Assembly: GCF_034006445.1 (NCBI RefSeq)
Contig: NZ_JAVESS010000004.1
Span: forward strand, 62,001-126,000
DNA: 64,000 nucleotides
From: Desulfovibrio sp.
GTDB lineage: Bacteria > Desulfobacterota > Desulfovibrionia > Desulfovibrionales > Desulfovibrionaceae
Direction of reading: 5' to 3'
Part shown: one piece after another, positions 35,742-46,783 of the stretch
Numbering within the stretch: the stretch's first letter is position 1
Layout of the letters: each line of letters opens with the position of its first letter
The notes under the pieces: generated by a model
Database searches by the model: none
Told to the model about the DNA's origin: nothing
The model's input: only the letters and a program-made list of their open reading frames with translations
Made by a program: the position numbers and the translations under genes

Positions 35742-38700
35742 CTACGCCTTCTTGCTCAAAACCTGTAATCTGCCCGCCACGGCCCCGCCGTAGCGTACGC
35801 GCCACCACCAGCGGCGCGTGCGCAAGCGGGCGCGGTCAAGGCACAGGTACACCACGGGCGTGGTGTAGAGCGTCAGAATCTGGCTCACCAGAAGGCCGCC
35901 CACGATGGTCACGCCGAGGGGCTGGCGGATCTCGGCCCCGTCGCCCTGGCCCAATACCAAAGGCACCGCGCCAAGGATGGCGGCTGCGGTGGTCATCATG
36001 ATGGGCCGAAAGCGCAGCAGACATGCCTCATAGATGGCTTTATCCGGGGGCAGATGACGGCTGCGCGAAGCCTCAAGGGCAAAGTCGATCATCATGATGG
36101 CGTTCTTTTTGACGATGCCGCACAGCAGCAGCACGCCGATAAGGGCAATGACGCTGAACTCCATCTTGAAGAGCATGAGTGCCAGCAAGGCTCCGCCCCC
36201 GGCTGAAGGCAGCGTGGACAGAATGGTCAAGGGATGGATGAGGCTTTCGTACAGCATGCCCAGAACAATATACAGCGCGGCCAGGGCCGCCAGGATAAGG
36301 ATGACCTGATTGCCCGCCGTGTCGCTGAACATCTTGGCGGTACCCTGAAAGCTGCCCACAATGGTGGAGGGCATGCCGATCTTGACCCGCGCCTCATCGA
36401 TGGCTGTCTGCGCCTGCGAAAGCGCCGAGCCCGGCGCAAGGTTGAAGGAAAGGGTCACGGCGGCGAACTGCCCCTGATGCGAGACGGAGAGCGGCGCAAA
36501 GGACGGAACCACATGGGCGACGCTCAGCAGGGGAACCAGCCCCTCTTTGCCCGGCAGGTAGACCTTTTCAAGGGCGTCTTCGCTTTGCAGCCAGTCCGGC
36601 CCGTATTCCAGCACCACGCGGTACTGGTTCTTGTCGCGATAAATGGTGGAAACCTGGCTCTGCCCAAAGGCAGTACCCAGGGCCGAGTCCACGTCCTTCA
36701 TGGTCAGCCCGTGCCGCGCCAGGACGTCGCGGTTGACCGTGACCGTCGTTTGCAGGCCGCGCTCTTCAATATCGCTGTCCACATCCTTGAATATCGGCAA
36801 TGACGCAAGCTCCCGCTGCATGCGTCGGCCCCAGGTGCGCAGATCGTCCAGATTGTCAGCCTGAAGGGTGTACTGGTACTGCGAACGCGAGCCGCGCCCG
36901 CCCATCATGATATCCTGCGACGGCTGCAAAAAAATCTGCAAGCCGGGTTCGCCGGAAAGCTTGCCGCGCAGCCTGCCTATGACGGCCTGCGCGTTCACCT
37001 TGCGTACAGCCAGAGGCTTGAGGGCGATAAAGACGCCCCCCCCACGCCCACCGGAAATATGGGCAGAAACCTGCTGCACCGCAGGGTCAGCACGTATGAC
37101 TTCCACAAGTTTGGCCAGCTTGACCTGCATGGCCTGAAAGGACGCGCTCTGGTCAGCGCGGATGCCGCCCATGATGACGCCCGTGTCCTGCTCGGGAAAA
37201 AAGCCCTTGGGCACGGTGATATACATCCATACATTGGCCGCCACCACGAGCAGCAGCACAAACATGGTCAGGCGCGGATGCCGCAGCACCACTGGCAGGC
37301 TTTTGGCGTAGCCCGCCTGCATGCCCGAAAGCACCCGGCCCCACGCGTCGCCCAGCCTGGCGAAGAATCTGCGCACAAGGCCGCAGAGGCCGCCAGCGCA
37401 CAAGCGCTGCGCCTGTGCGGCGGCCCTGGCGTCGTGCGCGCTCTGGTTCATGGGCCGCAAAAGCATGGCGCACATCATGGGCGTGGTGGTGAGTGAAACC
37501 ACCATTGAAACGAGCACCGCCGTGGTCAGCACCACGGAAAATTCGCGGAACAGCCGCCCCACCACGCCGCCCATAAACAGAATGGGCGCGAACACAGCCA
37601 CCAGGGAAAGTGAAATGGACACAACGGTAAAGCCCACTTCGCGTGCGCCGCGCAGGGCGGCCCGCAGGGGACTTTCGCCCAGTTCCAGACGGCGGACGAT
37701 GTTTTCAAGCACCACAATGGCGTCGTCCACCACAAAACCCGTGGAGACGGTGAGCGCCATGAGCGAGAGGTTGTCCAGGCTGTAGCCGCAGAGGTACATG
37801 ACCCCAAAGGTGGCAATGAGCGACACTGGCGCGGCCACAGCCGGAATGCTTGTAGCGCGCCCGTTGCGCAGAAAAAGAAAGGTCACCAGCACCACAAGGG
37901 CCATGGCCAGCACCAGGCTTTTTTCCACCTCATGCAGTGATGCGCGGATAGTCAGCGAGCGATCCATGCGCAGATCAAGATCAGCGCTTTCCGGCAGCCA
38001 GGAGCGCAACTGGGGCAGCATTTCTTTCACTCTGTCCACAGTCTCGATGATATTGGCTCCGGGTGAGCGAAACACAATGAGCAGCACGGCGGGCTTGCCG
38101 TTGGAAACAGCCATGGCGCGCACGTCCTGCGCGCTGTCCACCACCTCGGCCACGTCGGCGAGGCGTATGACCTTGCCGTTGCTGCGGCCCACGATGAGGG
38201 GCTTGTAGTCTTCCGCCTTGTGCAACTGGTCGTTGGCGCCCACCAGCCAGTAGTTGGTGTCGCTTTCAATCTGCCCCTTGGGCAGATAGGCATTGGCTGC
38301 GGCAAGGGCCTTGCGCACGTCCGCCATGCTCAGGCCCAGCCTGTTGAGGGCGTCGGGTATGACCTCCACGCGCACTGCGGGCAGTGCGCCGCCGCCCACA
38401 ATGACCTCACCCACGCCAGCAAGCTGGGATATTTTTTGCGCCAGCACCGTGGAGGCCGCATCGTACAGTTGCGAGCGGGTCAGCACGTCAGAGGTGATGG
38501 ACAGGATCATGATGGGCGCGCCAGCCGGGTTCACCTTGCGATAGGCGGGGTTGGACGGCATGGTCGGCAGGGTGGAACGCGCAGCATTGATGGCCGACTG
38601 CACGTCGCGGGCCGCGCCGTCGATATTGCGGTTGAGGTCAAACTGCAAGATGACCTGGGTGGCTCCAAGGCTGCTGCTTGAGGTCATTTCCGTCACGCCG

Positions 38701-39026
38701 GCTATACGCCCCAAGGCCCGTTCCAGCGGCGTGGCCACCGTGGCGGCCATGGTTTCCGCCCCTGCGCCGGGCAGGTTCGCCCGCACCATAACCACGGGAA
38801 AATCCGTATCCGGCAGCGGGGCCACGGGCAAAAGCCCAAAGGCCACCATACCCGCCAGGGTGATGGCTATGGTCAGAAGGGCTGTTGCCACGGGCCGCCG
38901 GATAAAGGGCGCGGAAATATTCAGGGGCAGCACCAGAGGGCCGAGGCGATGGCCGGGCTCCGGTTTTCTGCGCACAGGGGGGGTATCCGGTTTGCCGCCT
39001 GTTCCGGCTTCCGGGGGGCGGTTCAT
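35742..39026 (-). CDS. RND multidrug efflux pump, inner-membrane subunit 2 (MdtC-like)
   Basis: 1094 residues, HAE1/AcrB family, full length, 12 helices with two large periplasmic loops. About 40 Pro/Gly-rich residues precede the usual start of homology ([15 protein letters not shown]). The proton-relay Asp pair in TM4 is intact ([15 protein letters not shown]). The C-terminal half has [13 protein letters not shown] and the typical [20 protein letters not shown]. It pumps drugs, bile salts or metals by proton antiport. Two non-identical RND subunits in one operon with an adaptor is the MdtABC arrangement. The start overlaps the upstream RND stop by 4 bases. Confidence 0.93.
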   Translation of the reverse strand: MNRPPEAGTGGKPDTPPVRRKPEPGHRLGPLVLPLNISAPFIRRPVATALLTIAITLAGMVAFGLLPVAPLPDTDFPVVMVRANLPGAGAETMAATVATPLERALGRIAGVTEMTSSSSLGATQVILQFDLNRNIDGAARDVQSAINAARSTLPTMPSNPAYRKVNPAGAPIMILSITSDVLTRSQLYDAASTVLAQKISQLAGVGEVIVGGGALPAVRVEVIPDALNRLGLSMADVRKALAAANAYLPKGQIESDTNYWLVGANDQLHKAEDYKPLIVGRSNGKVIRLADVAEVVDSAQDVRAMAVSNGKPAVLLIVFRSPGANIIETVDRVKEMLPQLRSWLPESADLDLRMDRSLTIRASLHEVEKSLVLAMALVVLVTFLFLRNGRATSIPAVAAPVSLIATFGVMYLCGYSLDNLSLMALTVSTGFVVDDAIVVLENIVRRLELGESPLRAALRGAREVGFTVVSISLSLVAVFAPILFMGGVVGRLFREFSVVLTTAVLVSMVVSLTTTPMMCAMLLRPMNQSAHDARAAAQAQRLCAGGLCGLVRRFFARLGDAWGRVLSGMQAGYAKSLPVVLRHPRLTMFVLLLVVAANVWMYITVPKGFFPEQDTGVIMGGIRADQSASFQAMQVKLAKLVEVIRADPAVQQVSAHISGGRGGGVFIALKPLAVRKVNAQAVIGRLRGKLSGEPGLQIFLQPSQDIMMGGRGSRSQYQYTLQADNLDDLRTWGRRMQRELASLPIFKDVDSDIEERGLQTTVTVNRDVLARHGLTMKDVDSALGTAFGQSQVSTIYRDKNQYRVVLEYGPDWLQSEDALEKVYLPGKEGLVPLLSVAHVVPSFAPLSVSHQGQFAAVTLSFNLAPGSALSQAQTAIDEARVKIGMPSTIVGSFQGTAKMFSDTAGNQVILILAALAALYIVLGMLYESLIHPLTILSTLPSAGGGALLALMLFKMEFSVIALIGVLLLCGIVKKNAIMMIDFALEASRSRHLPPDKAIYEACLLRFRPIMMTTAAAILGAVPLVLGQGDGAEIRQPLGVTIVGGLLVSQILTLYTTPVVYLCLDRARLRTRRWWWRVRYGGAVAGRLQVLSKKA

Positions 39027-42000
39027 GACCTGCCCTCCTGGGGCCGCGCGGGCGCGTTCATGCCGGAAGTTTGGCCTGAGGCCTGGCCTGAGATTTGGCC
39101 TGAGGTTTGGCCAGAAGCTGCGGCACCGGCTGCGGCATCGGAAGGCACATCAGGGTCAGTTTCACCCTTGCCGCGCACTCGGCGGCTCAGGCGGTCGAAC
39201 CACAGATAGATGACCGGCGTGGTAAAGAGCGTCAGCACCTGACTGACAATAAGGCCGCCCACCATGGTCACGCCCAGGGGACGCCGCAGTTCGGCGCCCA
39301 TGCCCCAGCCTACCATGAGGGGCAGCGCGCCCAGCAGGGCCGCCATGGTCGTCATGAGAATGGGCCGCAGGCGCAGCAGGCAGGCCTGCCGTATGGCGGC
39401 CAGCGGCGCTTTGCCCTCATTGCGTTCGGCGTCGAGGGCGAAGTCTATCATCATGATGGCGTTCTTTTTGACAATGCCGATGAGCAGAATGATGCCTATA
39501 ATGCCCACCACGCCAAGCTCCATGCCCCCAAGCATGATAGCCAGCAAAGCCCCCACTCCGGCGGAAGGCAGGGTGGAAAGAATGGTCACGGGGTGGATAT
39601 AGCTTTCGTACAGTACGCCCAGCACAATATACATGGTCACGATGGCCGCCAGAATGAGCCACACCTGATTGTTGGTGGACGACACAAAAGCCTGGGTGGC
39701 CCCCTGAAACTGGATGCGCAGTGAACTCGGCACCTGCAGGCTTTCAAAGGTGGTGGTGACCGCCTTTACAGCCGCGCCCAGTGAAGAGCTCTGGGCCACG
39801 TTGAAGGATATGGTCGCCACGGGAAACTGCCCCTGACGCGCTATGGAAAGCTGGGTGGGGCGTTCCTCCACCGTGGCTATGCTGGTGAGGGGCACGGGCT
39901 TGCCGTCGCCGCCCTTGACGTAGATATTTTCAATGTCCTGCGGCCCCTGACGGAAGCGCGGGGCCACCTCAAGCACGACCTTGTACTGATTGGTCTGGGT
40001 AAAGATGGTGGAAATAAGGCGCTGCCCGAGGGCGTCGTACAGGGCGTTGTCGATATCAGACATGCTGATGCCGAGCCTTCCGGCCGCGTCACGGTTGACA
40101 TTGAGCCAGGCCATGCGGCCGGGGCTCTGATAGTCGCTGGTCACAAGCTCAAGCTGGGGCTGCTGGCGCAGGGCGTCCACCATGCGCCGCACCCATGAGT
40201 CAAGCTGCTCCTTGTCCAGAGCTTCCACCGTAAGCTGGTACTGGCTGCGGGACACGCGGTCCTCAATGGTCAAATCCTGCACGGGTTGCAGATACAGCGT
40301 CATGCCGGGCAACGTGGCGGCCTTTTGCATGATGCGCCGGGCTATGACGGGCGCGCGGGCGTCACGGTCGTCCAGTGGGCGCAGTTCTATGCTCAGGCGC
40401 GACGTGGCCATGGTCTGGTTGATGCCGTCCACCCCCACAAAAAACACCACGCTTTCCACTGCCGGGTCTTCAAGAATGACCTGGGCAAGCTCGCGCTGCC
40501 GTGTGGCCATGGCCGTGAAGGACGTGTCCTGCGGGGCCTCGGCCACGCCCTGTATGACGCCCGTGTCCTGCACGGGAAAAAATCCCTTGGGCACCAGAAT
40601 GTACAGCAGTACGGTCAGCACCAGGGTGCCCACGGCCACGGCCAGGGTGAACTTTTGATGGGCCAGCACCCAGTCCAGCCTGCCCTCGTACCACTGGAGC
40701 AGACGCGTAAAAAAACGGCCTTCGCTTTTCTGGCTTGCGTGGCGTTCGGGCCGCAGCATGACGGCGCAGAGCATGGGCGTCAGCGTCAGTGATATGGCCG
40801 CTGAAATAAGAATGGTCACGGCCAGGGTAACGGCGAACTCCCTGAACAGCCTGCCCACCACGTCGCCCATGAAGAGCAGGGGAATAAGCACGGCCACCAG
40901 CGAAATGGTCAGGGATATGATGGTAAAGCCTATCTGCCCCGCGCCCGTAAGCGCGGCCTCACGCGGGCGCATGCCCTGCTCCAGATAGCGGGAAATGTTT
41001 TCAATGACCACAATGGCATCGTCCACCACAAAGCCTGTGGCGATGACAAGGGCCATGAGCGTGAGGTTGTTGAGCGAATAGCCCGCAAGGTGCATGACGC
41101 CCAGCGACCCCACCAGTGAGAGGGGCACGGCCAGCGCGGGAATGATGGTGGCCTGCGCGTTGCGCAAAAAAATCCAGATGACCCAGATAACCAGGGCCAC
41201 GGCCAGCAGCAGTTCAAGCTGCACGTCGTGCACCGTGGCGCGGATGGTGGTGGTGCGGTCCGTAACCACGCGCACTTCCACATTGCCCGGCAGGGTCTGC
41301 TGCAATACGGGCAAAAGCTGCGTCACGCTGTTGGCCACGCCGATGACGTTGGCCCCCGGCTGCCGCTGCACCGAAAGCACGATGGCCGGACGAAAGCTCA
41401 TGGCGTCACCGGCCACGTAGGCCGCCAGACGGGCGTTTTCGGCCCCTTCCACCACATCGGCCACATCCTGGAGGCGCAGGGGCGCGCCGTCCCTGTAACC
41501 TATGATGGCATTGGCGTATTCCTCCGCCGAGGAGAGCTGGTCGTTGGCGTCAATGGTGCTGGCGCGCTCCTGCCCGTCAAAGCTGCCCTTGGCGTCATTG
41601 ACGTTGGTTTTGGCTATGGCCGTGCGCACGTCAGCCAGGGTAAGGCCAGCATTGGCCAGCGCCCTGGGATTCATCTGCACGCGCACGGCGGGGCGCTGCC
41701 CGCCCGAAAGCGTTACCAGCCCCACGCCCGGCAACTGCGAAATCTTCTGGGCCATGCGCGTATCCACCAGGTCTTCCAGCCGGGTCAGGGGCATGGCGTC
41801 GCTGGTGACGGCGAGGGTGATGACGGGCGGATCCGCCGGGTTGACCTTGTTGTATATGGGGGGCGTGGGCAGGTCGGAAGGCAGCAGGTTGCTCGCCGCG
41901 TTGATGGCGGCCTGCACCTCCTGCTCCGCCACGTCCAGAGCCATTGAAAGGTCGAATTGCAGGGTCACGACCGAAGCCCCGGCGGACGAGAGCGAACTCA

Positions 42001-42238
42001 TCTGCACAAGGCCCGGCATGGTGCCGAACTGGCGCTCCAGCGGGGCCGTCACCACGGAGGCGATGACGTCGGGCGAAGCGCCGGGGTACAGCGTCTGCAC
42101 CTGGATGGTGGGGTAGTCTATCTGCGGCAGCGCCGCCACCGGCAGATAGCGGTAGCCCAGAAGACCAGACAGCAGCAGGGCCACCATGAGCAGGGACGTG
42201 GCTATGGGCCGGAGAATGAAGATGCGCGAAAGATTCAT
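39023..42238 (-). CDS. RND multidrug efflux pump, inner-membrane subunit 1 (MdtB-like)
   Basis: 1071 residues, full-length RND protein beginning [22 protein letters not shown]4 carries [20 protein letters not shown] with both relay Asp residues. The C-terminal half shows [20 protein letters not shown] and [20 protein letters not shown]. It ends in a cytoplasmic tail with several SGQ(T/I/A)SGQ repeats encoded by 12-bp DNA repeats. It is expected to form a heterotrimer with the following RND subunit and to dock with the adaptor encoded just upstream. Confidence 0.93.
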   Translation of the reverse strand: MNLSRIFILRPIATSLLMVALLLSGLLGYRYLPVAALPQIDYPTIQVQTLYPGASPDVIASVVTAPLERQFGTMPGLVQMSSLSSAGASVVTLQFDLSMALDVAEQEVQAAINAASNLLPSDLPTPPIYNKVNPADPPVITLAVTSDAMPLTRLEDLVDTRMAQKISQLPGVGLVTLSGGQRPAVRVQMNPRALANAGLTLADVRTAIAKTNVNDAKGSFDGQERASTIDANDQLSSAEEYANAIIGYRDGAPLRLQDVADVVEGAENARLAAYVAGDAMSFRPAIVLSVQRQPGANVIGVANSVTQLLPVLQQTLPGNVEVRVVTDRTTTIRATVHDVQLELLLAVALVIWVIWIFLRNAQATIIPALAVPLSLVGSLGVMHLAGYSLNNLTLMALVIATGFVVDDAIVVIENISRYLEQGMRPREAALTGAGQIGFTIISLTISLVAVLIPLLFMGDVVGRLFREFAVTLAVTILISAAISLTLTPMLCAVMLRPERHASQKSEGRFFTRLLQWYEGRLDWVLAHQKFTLAVAVGTLVLTVLLYILVPKGFFPVQDTGVIQGVAEAPQDTSFTAMATRQRELAQVILEDPAVESVVFFVGVDGINQTMATSRLSIELRPLDDRDARAPVIARRIMQKAATLPGMTLYLQPVQDLTIEDRVSRSQYQLTVEALDKEQLDSWVRRMVDALRQQPQLELVTSDYQSPGRMAWLNVNRDAAGRLGISMSDIDNALYDALGQRLISTIFTQTNQYKVVLEVAPRFRQGPQDIENIYVKGGDGKPVPLTSIATVEERPTQLSIARQGQFPVATISFNVAQSSSLGAAVKAVTTTFESLQVPSSLRIQFQGATQAFVSSTNNQVWLILAAIVTMYIVLGVLYESYIHPVTILSTLPSAGVGALLAIMLGGMELGVVGIIGIILLIGIVKKNAIMMIDFALDAERNEGKAPLAAIRQACLLRLRPILMTTMAALLGALPLMVGWGMGAELRRPLGVTMVGGLIVSQVLTLFTTPVIYLWFDRLSRRVRGKGETDPDVPSDAAAGAAASGQTSGQISGQASGQTSGMNAPARPQEGRS

Positions 42239-42277
42239 GGCGGCATTGTCCTGTACGGCAAAAGCGGCACTGCGTTT

Positions 42278-43681
42278 CTACGGGGCCTGCCCGGATTCGG
42301 GCGACGGCATGCTCACCTGCCCCTGCGGAGCATTTTGGGCTGCACCGGGGTCTGCGGCGGCGGTTCCGTCCACGGACTCTGCCCTGGGCGTTTCCACTGT
42401 GGCCGCCACGCGCACGGCAATGCCGTCCCGCAGGCGGTCAAGACCGTCCACCACCACCCTTTCGCCAGGTTCCAGCCCCTTTTCGATGACCGTCAGGCCG
42501 CCGGAACTGACGCCGGGCGTCACCAGTTGCAGTTGGGCAGTATCCTGTCCACTTTCACCTGGTCCCTTTTCACCCTGCCCTTTTTCACCCTGCCCTTTTT
42601 CGCCCGGCCCCTTTGCGCCCGGCCCCTTTGCGCCTGGCCCCTTTGCGCCTGGCCCTTTTTCACCTTGGCGAACCACGTACACGTAGGCCCCGCGCGTGCC
42701 CAACTGCACGGCGGAGGCAGGCACGGTGACGGCTCCCGGCAGAATGCGCACAAGCAGGCGCGCGTTGACGAACTGGTTGGGGTAGAGAGCGCCGTCCTTG
42801 TTGGCAAAGCTGGCCTTGAGGCGCACCGTGCCGGTGGCGCTGTCTATCTGGTTGTCCAGCGAAAGAAGCTGCCCCACGGCCAGAAGTCGCTTCTGTTCCC
42901 TGTCCCAGGCCTGAACGAGCAGAGGCGGGGAACCAGGCAGGCTCTCGCTGTGGCGCAAGGCCTGCACCACCAGCGGCACCTGACTTTCCGGCAGGGTGAA
43001 AATGACGTCACAGGGACTGATTTCAGTAATGCGCACAAGACCGTTGGCGTCCGAAGCCTTGATCATGTTGCCTTCGTCCACATTGCGCAGGCCGAGCCGC
43101 CCGCTGATGGGGGCGGTAACGCGGCTATATTCCAGTTGCAGCCGGGCCGAATCCACGGCGGCCTGATCGGCCCGCACAACGCCCTCAAACTGCCGCACCA
43201 GGGCGCGCTGCGTTTCATACTGCTGCGCCGCTATGTAGTTGCCCTGGGCAAGCTTGGCGTAGCGGCCAAGGTCGTTGCGGGCGTTTTCAAGCTGGGCCCT
43301 GTCTTTGGAAAGATTGCCCAGGGCCTGATCCAGGCTGGCCTGAAAGGGACGCGGGTCTATCTCCGCCAGCAGGTCACCGGCTTTCACGCGCTGGCCCTCG
43401 GTAAAGTGCAGACGCTGCAGCTGACCGTCAACCCGGCTGGTCACAAGCACGTCGCCAGACGGCAACACCGTGCCAAGACCGTTAAGAAAATGCGGCACAT
43501 TCTGGGCCAGGGACGTGGCCACGCGCACTGGCGGAGCGTCCATGTTCATGCCGGGGCGGCCGCCCCCCTTGCCCAGCAGCTTCCAGCCCGCCGCCACGGC
43601 CAGCAGAACCAGAACCACCGCCACCAGCTTGCGTCGGCCCGAAAATATACCGCCAACAGGACTGATCTGAGAACCTGACAT
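42278..43681 (-). CDS. RND periplasmic adaptor (MdtA-like) with pentapeptide repeats
   Basis: 467 residues. Membrane anchor near 15-30 (KLVAVVLVLLAVAAGWKLL), lipoyl half (VLPSGDVLVTSRVDGQLQRL), alpha-hairpin (about 105-170), second lipoyl half (TAPISGRLGLRNVDEGNMI), beta-barrel, and membrane-proximal domain. Odd: around residues 339-377 lie about nine pentapeptides of the type (A/E)KGPG, encoded by 15-bp DNA repeats at roughly 42549-42665, inserted inside the membrane-proximal region. It links the RND pump to an outer-membrane channel, whose gene is not in the cluster. The start overlaps the sensor kinase stop by one base. Confidence 0.92.
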   Translation of the reverse strand: MSGSQISPVGGIFSGRRKLVAVVLVLLAVAAGWKLLGKGGGRPGMNMDAPPVRVATSLAQNVPHFLNGLGTVLPSGDVLVTSRVDGQLQRLHFTEGQRVKAGDLLAEIDPRPFQASLDQALGNLSKDRAQLENARNDLGRYAKLAQGNYIAAQQYETQRALVRQFEGVVRADQAAVDSARLQLEYSRVTAPISGRLGLRNVDEGNMIKASDANGLVRITEISPCDVIFTLPESQVPLVVQALRHSESLPGSPPLLVQAWDREQKRLLAVGQLLSLDNQIDSATGTVRLKASFANKDGALYPNQFVNARLLVRILPGAVTVPASAVQLGTRGAYVYVVRQGEKGPGAKGPGAKGPGAKGPGEKGQGEKGQGEKGPGESGQDTAQLQLVTPGVSSGGLTVIEKGLEPGERVVVDGLDRLRDGIAVRVAATVETPRAESVDGTAAADPGAAQNAPQGQVSMPSPESGQAP

Positions 43682-45426
43682 TACACGTCTTCTCCTTGGG
43701 CTGCCGGAGGAAAAATAAGGCGAAACACCGTTATCTCTTCCGCTCCGACATAGGCGGAGGGCAGCAGTTCAAGCAACCAGCCGAGGCGTTCACAGGCGCG
43801 CTGGGCCAAAGAAAGCCCCAGCCCGTACCCTGCGCCGTCCCCGTAGCCGTTGTGGTCAGTGGATTTGCGCCGACGCACGCCGCGCGCAAAAATATCGACA
43901 TCACTTGGTGTCCGGCCTTTGTTGCCCACCAGCATCCTGCCGGATTCAAGGAGCACGAAGGCGCGGTCATTTTCGGTGTACTTGCAGGCATTGTCCAGCA
44001 AATTTTTGAAAATGATTATCGCAAGTTCCCTTTGGGCACGGGCTGGCGCGTGCGCGGGTATGGACGTGGCCAGGGCGACCGTTGGGGGCGCGAAGGAACG
44101 CGGTCGGGCCGACGGGTCTGCGGACGTCTCGCGGGACGGCCATGCAGACGCCTCGCGGGACGGGTCAGGCTCGGAAAAATCGCCGTCTTGTGGCCCCGGC
44201 GCGAAAAAATCGCCGCCTCGCGGCTCAATATCTGACGAATGGCCGCCGTGCGACGCAGGCGAAGCTTCGCTGCGCAGCATCAGCTCCACCATGTGGGGCA
44301 AACAGCCTGGTGCAGAGGCATTGTCGGATACGTCAGCCACTTTTTTCGCGCGCGCCAGCCCCTCCCGCTCCATCTCGCCTATGACTTCCCGCAGCAAGGC
44401 GGCGCAGTCCAGCACCTGAAACTGTATTTCTTCAGGGCGGCGGGCCAGCAGCAGAAGCGTGCGCACCGTATCGCTCATGCGGCCTGTGGTGCGCAAAAGC
44501 CTGCTGACCACAGGGGCCAGATCTTCGCCCTGCTGCAGGCGTTCCAGGCGCAGTTCCAGCACCTCAAGCCCGCCCTGCATAACCGTGAGCGGCGTGCGCA
44601 GCTCGTGACTCACATCGCCCGTAAAATGGCTTTCACGCTGCACAAAACGCCAAAGCGCCTCCTCGCGGGCGGCAATGGCGCGGGCCAGCACGCCGACCTC
44701 GTCATCCATATCTGTCATGGGGATGTCGGCGGGCGTGGCAAGCAGGGTCATGGCCCGGTAGGCAGACAGATCGGCCCGCGTCCCGGAGTCCGGGTCGCGC
44801 GCGGCATCAGAGCCTGCGGGCATGCGGTTTGTTCCCGCAGCGGGACGCCCCTCCACCGCCAGGGTGAGCCGCCGCAGCGGATCCGTAAGACGGCGGCTCA
44901 AAACCACGGCCAGAAGCACCGCCACGGCCAGCCCCGCCAGCACGCAAAGCAGCAGAATGCCGTTGAGGCGATCCTTCAGCGCCTGAAAGCCGCCAGTGCC
45001 GCCCCGGAGCATATATTCCACACCGTCGCGGCGCTCTATGAGAACAAACTCGGCATCGCTTTCAACAAAATGCAGGCCGTCGGGCAGGTCGCGCCACTGC
45101 GGCGAGACCTGCTTGCCCACCAGAAACGTCCAGTGCATGGCCGTCGCCAGGTCTTCTCCATAATACAGCTGGTCGCGCCCGCGGTCTTCTGCCTCCCAGG
45201 CGCGCTTTTCGGCCTCGATGAGGGTTTCCATCACCGGACGTGCATGCCAGCCCACCAGATAGGTGCCCAGATAATCAAAGGAAAGATGCCCCACAATGCT
45301 CAGGGCCGTCCCCATGCCCAGGGCCAGAAAAACAAAAGCCACCAGGATACGGCGCGCAAAAACGGTGCCGCTCCGGGCTGGCGGCCTGACGCGTGAAGAA
45401 GTGGGCGGCGTAAAAGCGGGAGACAT
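43681..45426 (-). CDS. Sensor histidine kinase (BaeS/EnvZ type)
   Basis: 581 residues. Two membrane helices (about 26-48 and 178-200) flank a roughly 130-residue periplasmic sensor, then a HAMP domain (SRRLTDPLRRLTLAVEGR) that itself carries a low-complexity insert, HisKA (FTGDVSHELRTPLTVMQGG) and HATPase (NLLDNACKYTEN and GYGLGLSLAQRACERLGW). Between HisKA and the N box is an unusual, roughly 75-residue polar insert rich in Ser, Arg and Asp with SREAS/SRETS repeats. It presumably senses envelope stress or a pump substrate and phosphorylates the adjacent regulator. Confidence 0.9.
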   Translation of the reverse strand: MSPAFTPPTSSRVRPPARSGTVFARRILVAFVFLALGMGTALSIVGHLSFDYLGTYLVGWHARPVMETLIEAEKRAWEAEDRGRDQLYYGEDLATAMHWTFLVGKQVSPQWRDLPDGLHFVESDAEFVLIERRDGVEYMLRGGTGGFQALKDRLNGILLLCVLAGLAVAVLLAVVLSRRLTDPLRRLTLAVEGRPAAGTNRMPAGSDAARDPDSGTRADLSAYRAMTLLATPADIPMTDMDDEVGVLARAIAAREEALWRFVQRESHFTGDVSHELRTPLTVMQGGLEVLELRLERLQQGEDLAPVVSRLLRTTGRMSDTVRTLLLLARRPEEIQFQVLDCAALLREVIGEMEREGLARAKKVADVSDNASAPGCLPHMVELMLRSEASPASHGGHSSDIEPRGGDFFAPGPQDGDFSEPDPSREASAWPSRETSADPSARPRSFAPPTVALATSIPAHAPARAQRELAIIIFKNLLDNACKYTENDRAFVLLESGRMLVGNKGRTPSDVDIFARGVRRRKSTDHNGYGDGAGYGLGLSLAQRACERLGWLLELLPSAYVGAEEITVFRLIFPPAAQGEDV

Positions 45427-46322
45427 CAGCCCACATCCTTGTCAGTACAGGCGCTGGCCGGGTTGGCCGGGCCTGACGAAGCCTCACGCACTGTGGCGTT
45501 GGCCGCAGCGTCTGCCGCAGCGTTGGCCGCAGCGTTGGCCGCAGTGTCTGCCGCAGCGTCTGCCGCAACATCGGGCGCTACATCAGCCGCAACATCGGGC
45601 GCAATATCGGGCGCGCCGCCTTCGGCGGGGTCGGGACTCAGGCGGTAGCCCACGTGCGGCACCGTGTGCAGCAGGGGCAGTCCAAAAGGCTTGTCCAGCT
45701 CGCGGCGCAACTCATGAATATGGGTGCGCAGCGCGCTGCCCTCCGGCGGCTCGTCGCCCCACAGCACCTGCTCCAGATGCTGACGGCGCACAAGCCCCGG
45801 CGCCACGCGCAGCAGTTCCTTCAAAATACGGAATCCCGTAGGACTCAGACGCAGCCGCCGCCCCTGACGCGCGGCCCAATGTTCCTCTGCGTTCAGCGTG
45901 AGATCGGCGCAGGTCCACAGCCCGCCCCTGTCCATTCCCGTGGCGCTCTGCAGGCGGCCCCGCCGCAGCAAGGCCCGGATGCGCGCCTCCAGTTCCCTGA
46001 AGGCAAAAGGCTTGACCAGATAGTCGTCAGCCCCGGCCTCAAGCCCCGTCACCCTGTCGGCCACGGCATCCCGCGCCGTGAGCATGATGACGGGCGTGGC
46101 GCATTTGTGCTCCTGCCGCAGGCGGCGGCACAGACTCACGCCGTCCAGCCCCGGCAGCATGACATCCAGCACTATGCAGTCAAAATCGTGCTCAAGGGCC
46201 ATCTGAAGGCCAGCCTTGCCGTTGCGGGCACAGTCCAGAACATAGCCCATGGGCTCAAAAAAAGCGTAAAGATTGGCGAGGATGTCCTCATTATCTTCCA
46301 CAAGCAAAAGAGCGCACGACAT
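45426..46322 (-). CDS. OmpR/PhoB-family response regulator
   Basis: 298 residues. Receiver at 1-118 (LLLVEDNED, phosphoacceptor in CIVLDVMLPGLDG near residue 53, Lys in YLVKPFAF). Winged-helix DNA-binding domain about 135-230 (RRLRLSPTGFRILKELLR; HIHELRRELDKPFGLPLLHTVPHVGYRL). After the normal end comes a roughly 65-residue tail of Ala/Asp repeats (AADVAPDVAADAAADTAANA), encoded by 12-bp DNA repeats, absent from most relatives. Its stop overlaps the kinase start. It probably activates the downstream pump genes. Confidence 0.92.
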   Translation of the reverse strand: MSCALLLVEDNEDILANLYAFFEPMGYVLDCARNGKAGLQMALEHDFDCIVLDVMLPGLDGVSLCRRLRQEHKCATPVIMLTARDAVADRVTGLEAGADDYLVKPFAFRELEARIRALLRRGRLQSATGMDRGGLWTCADLTLNAEEHWAARQGRRLRLSPTGFRILKELLRVAPGLVRRQHLEQVLWGDEPPEGSALRTHIHELRRELDKPFGLPLLHTVPHVGYRLSPDPAEGGAPDIAPDVAADVAPDVAADAAADTAANAAANAAADAAANATVREASSGPANPASACTDKDVG

Positions 46323-46325
46323 GGG

Positions 46326-46730
46326 TCACCGCCCCGGCGAGTCGTGCGCGTCCACAGTGCCGGTGATTGCCAGGGCTTCCACCTGAACCTCATTGGTACG
46401 CTTGCGGTTCCAGTCAATATGACCGAGCAGGCGCACCTTGTCGCGCGGCGTCACCGTTAGATGCCCGAACACGTCATTCTTGATTTCCACAATGACCTTG
46501 CCGCTGTGGTCCTCAAAGAGATAGCGGTTTTTGCGGCGGGGCAGCTTTTCAACAATATGCCCTTCCAGCACGCAGGGCGCATCGTCCTGCGCGCCCAGCA
46601 CATCCGCGGCGCGGGTAACGGTGGCCGCCACGCCAGGGCCTTCAAAGCCCGCAGCCCACGCGGTTCCGCCAGAAAAAGCCTCCCCGGCGAAACCAATGAC
46701 CAGGGCCAACAGCACTGCCAACACTCGCAT
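46326..46730 (-). CDS. Periplasmic OB-fold (BOF/YgiW-like) protein 1
   Basis: 134 residues. A signal peptide (VLAVLLALVIGFAGEAFSGG, cleavage likely after AWA) precedes a bacterial OB-fold domain: GFEGPG, a Thr/Val segment, DDAPCVLEGHIVEKL, RYLFEDHSGKVIVEI, TPRDKVRLLGHIDWN. E. coli YgiW/YdeI of this family are stress-induced periplasmic proteins. Start at 46730 has GGAG seven bases upstream; the frame to 46781 has a poor leader. It lies 3 bases before the response-regulator start, so these are co-transcribed. Confidence 0.87.
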   Translation of the reverse strand: MRVLAVLLALVIGFAGEAFSGGTAWAAGFEGPGVAATVTRAADVLGAQDDAPCVLEGHIVEKLPRRKNRYLFEDHSGKVIVEIKNDVFGHLTVTPRDKVRLLGHIDWNRKRTNEVQVEALAITGTVDAHDSPGR

Positions 46731-46783
46731 ACGCAGTCTCCATACAGCGCGCGGCCAGATGCACACCCGGCCGCGCAGCATAA

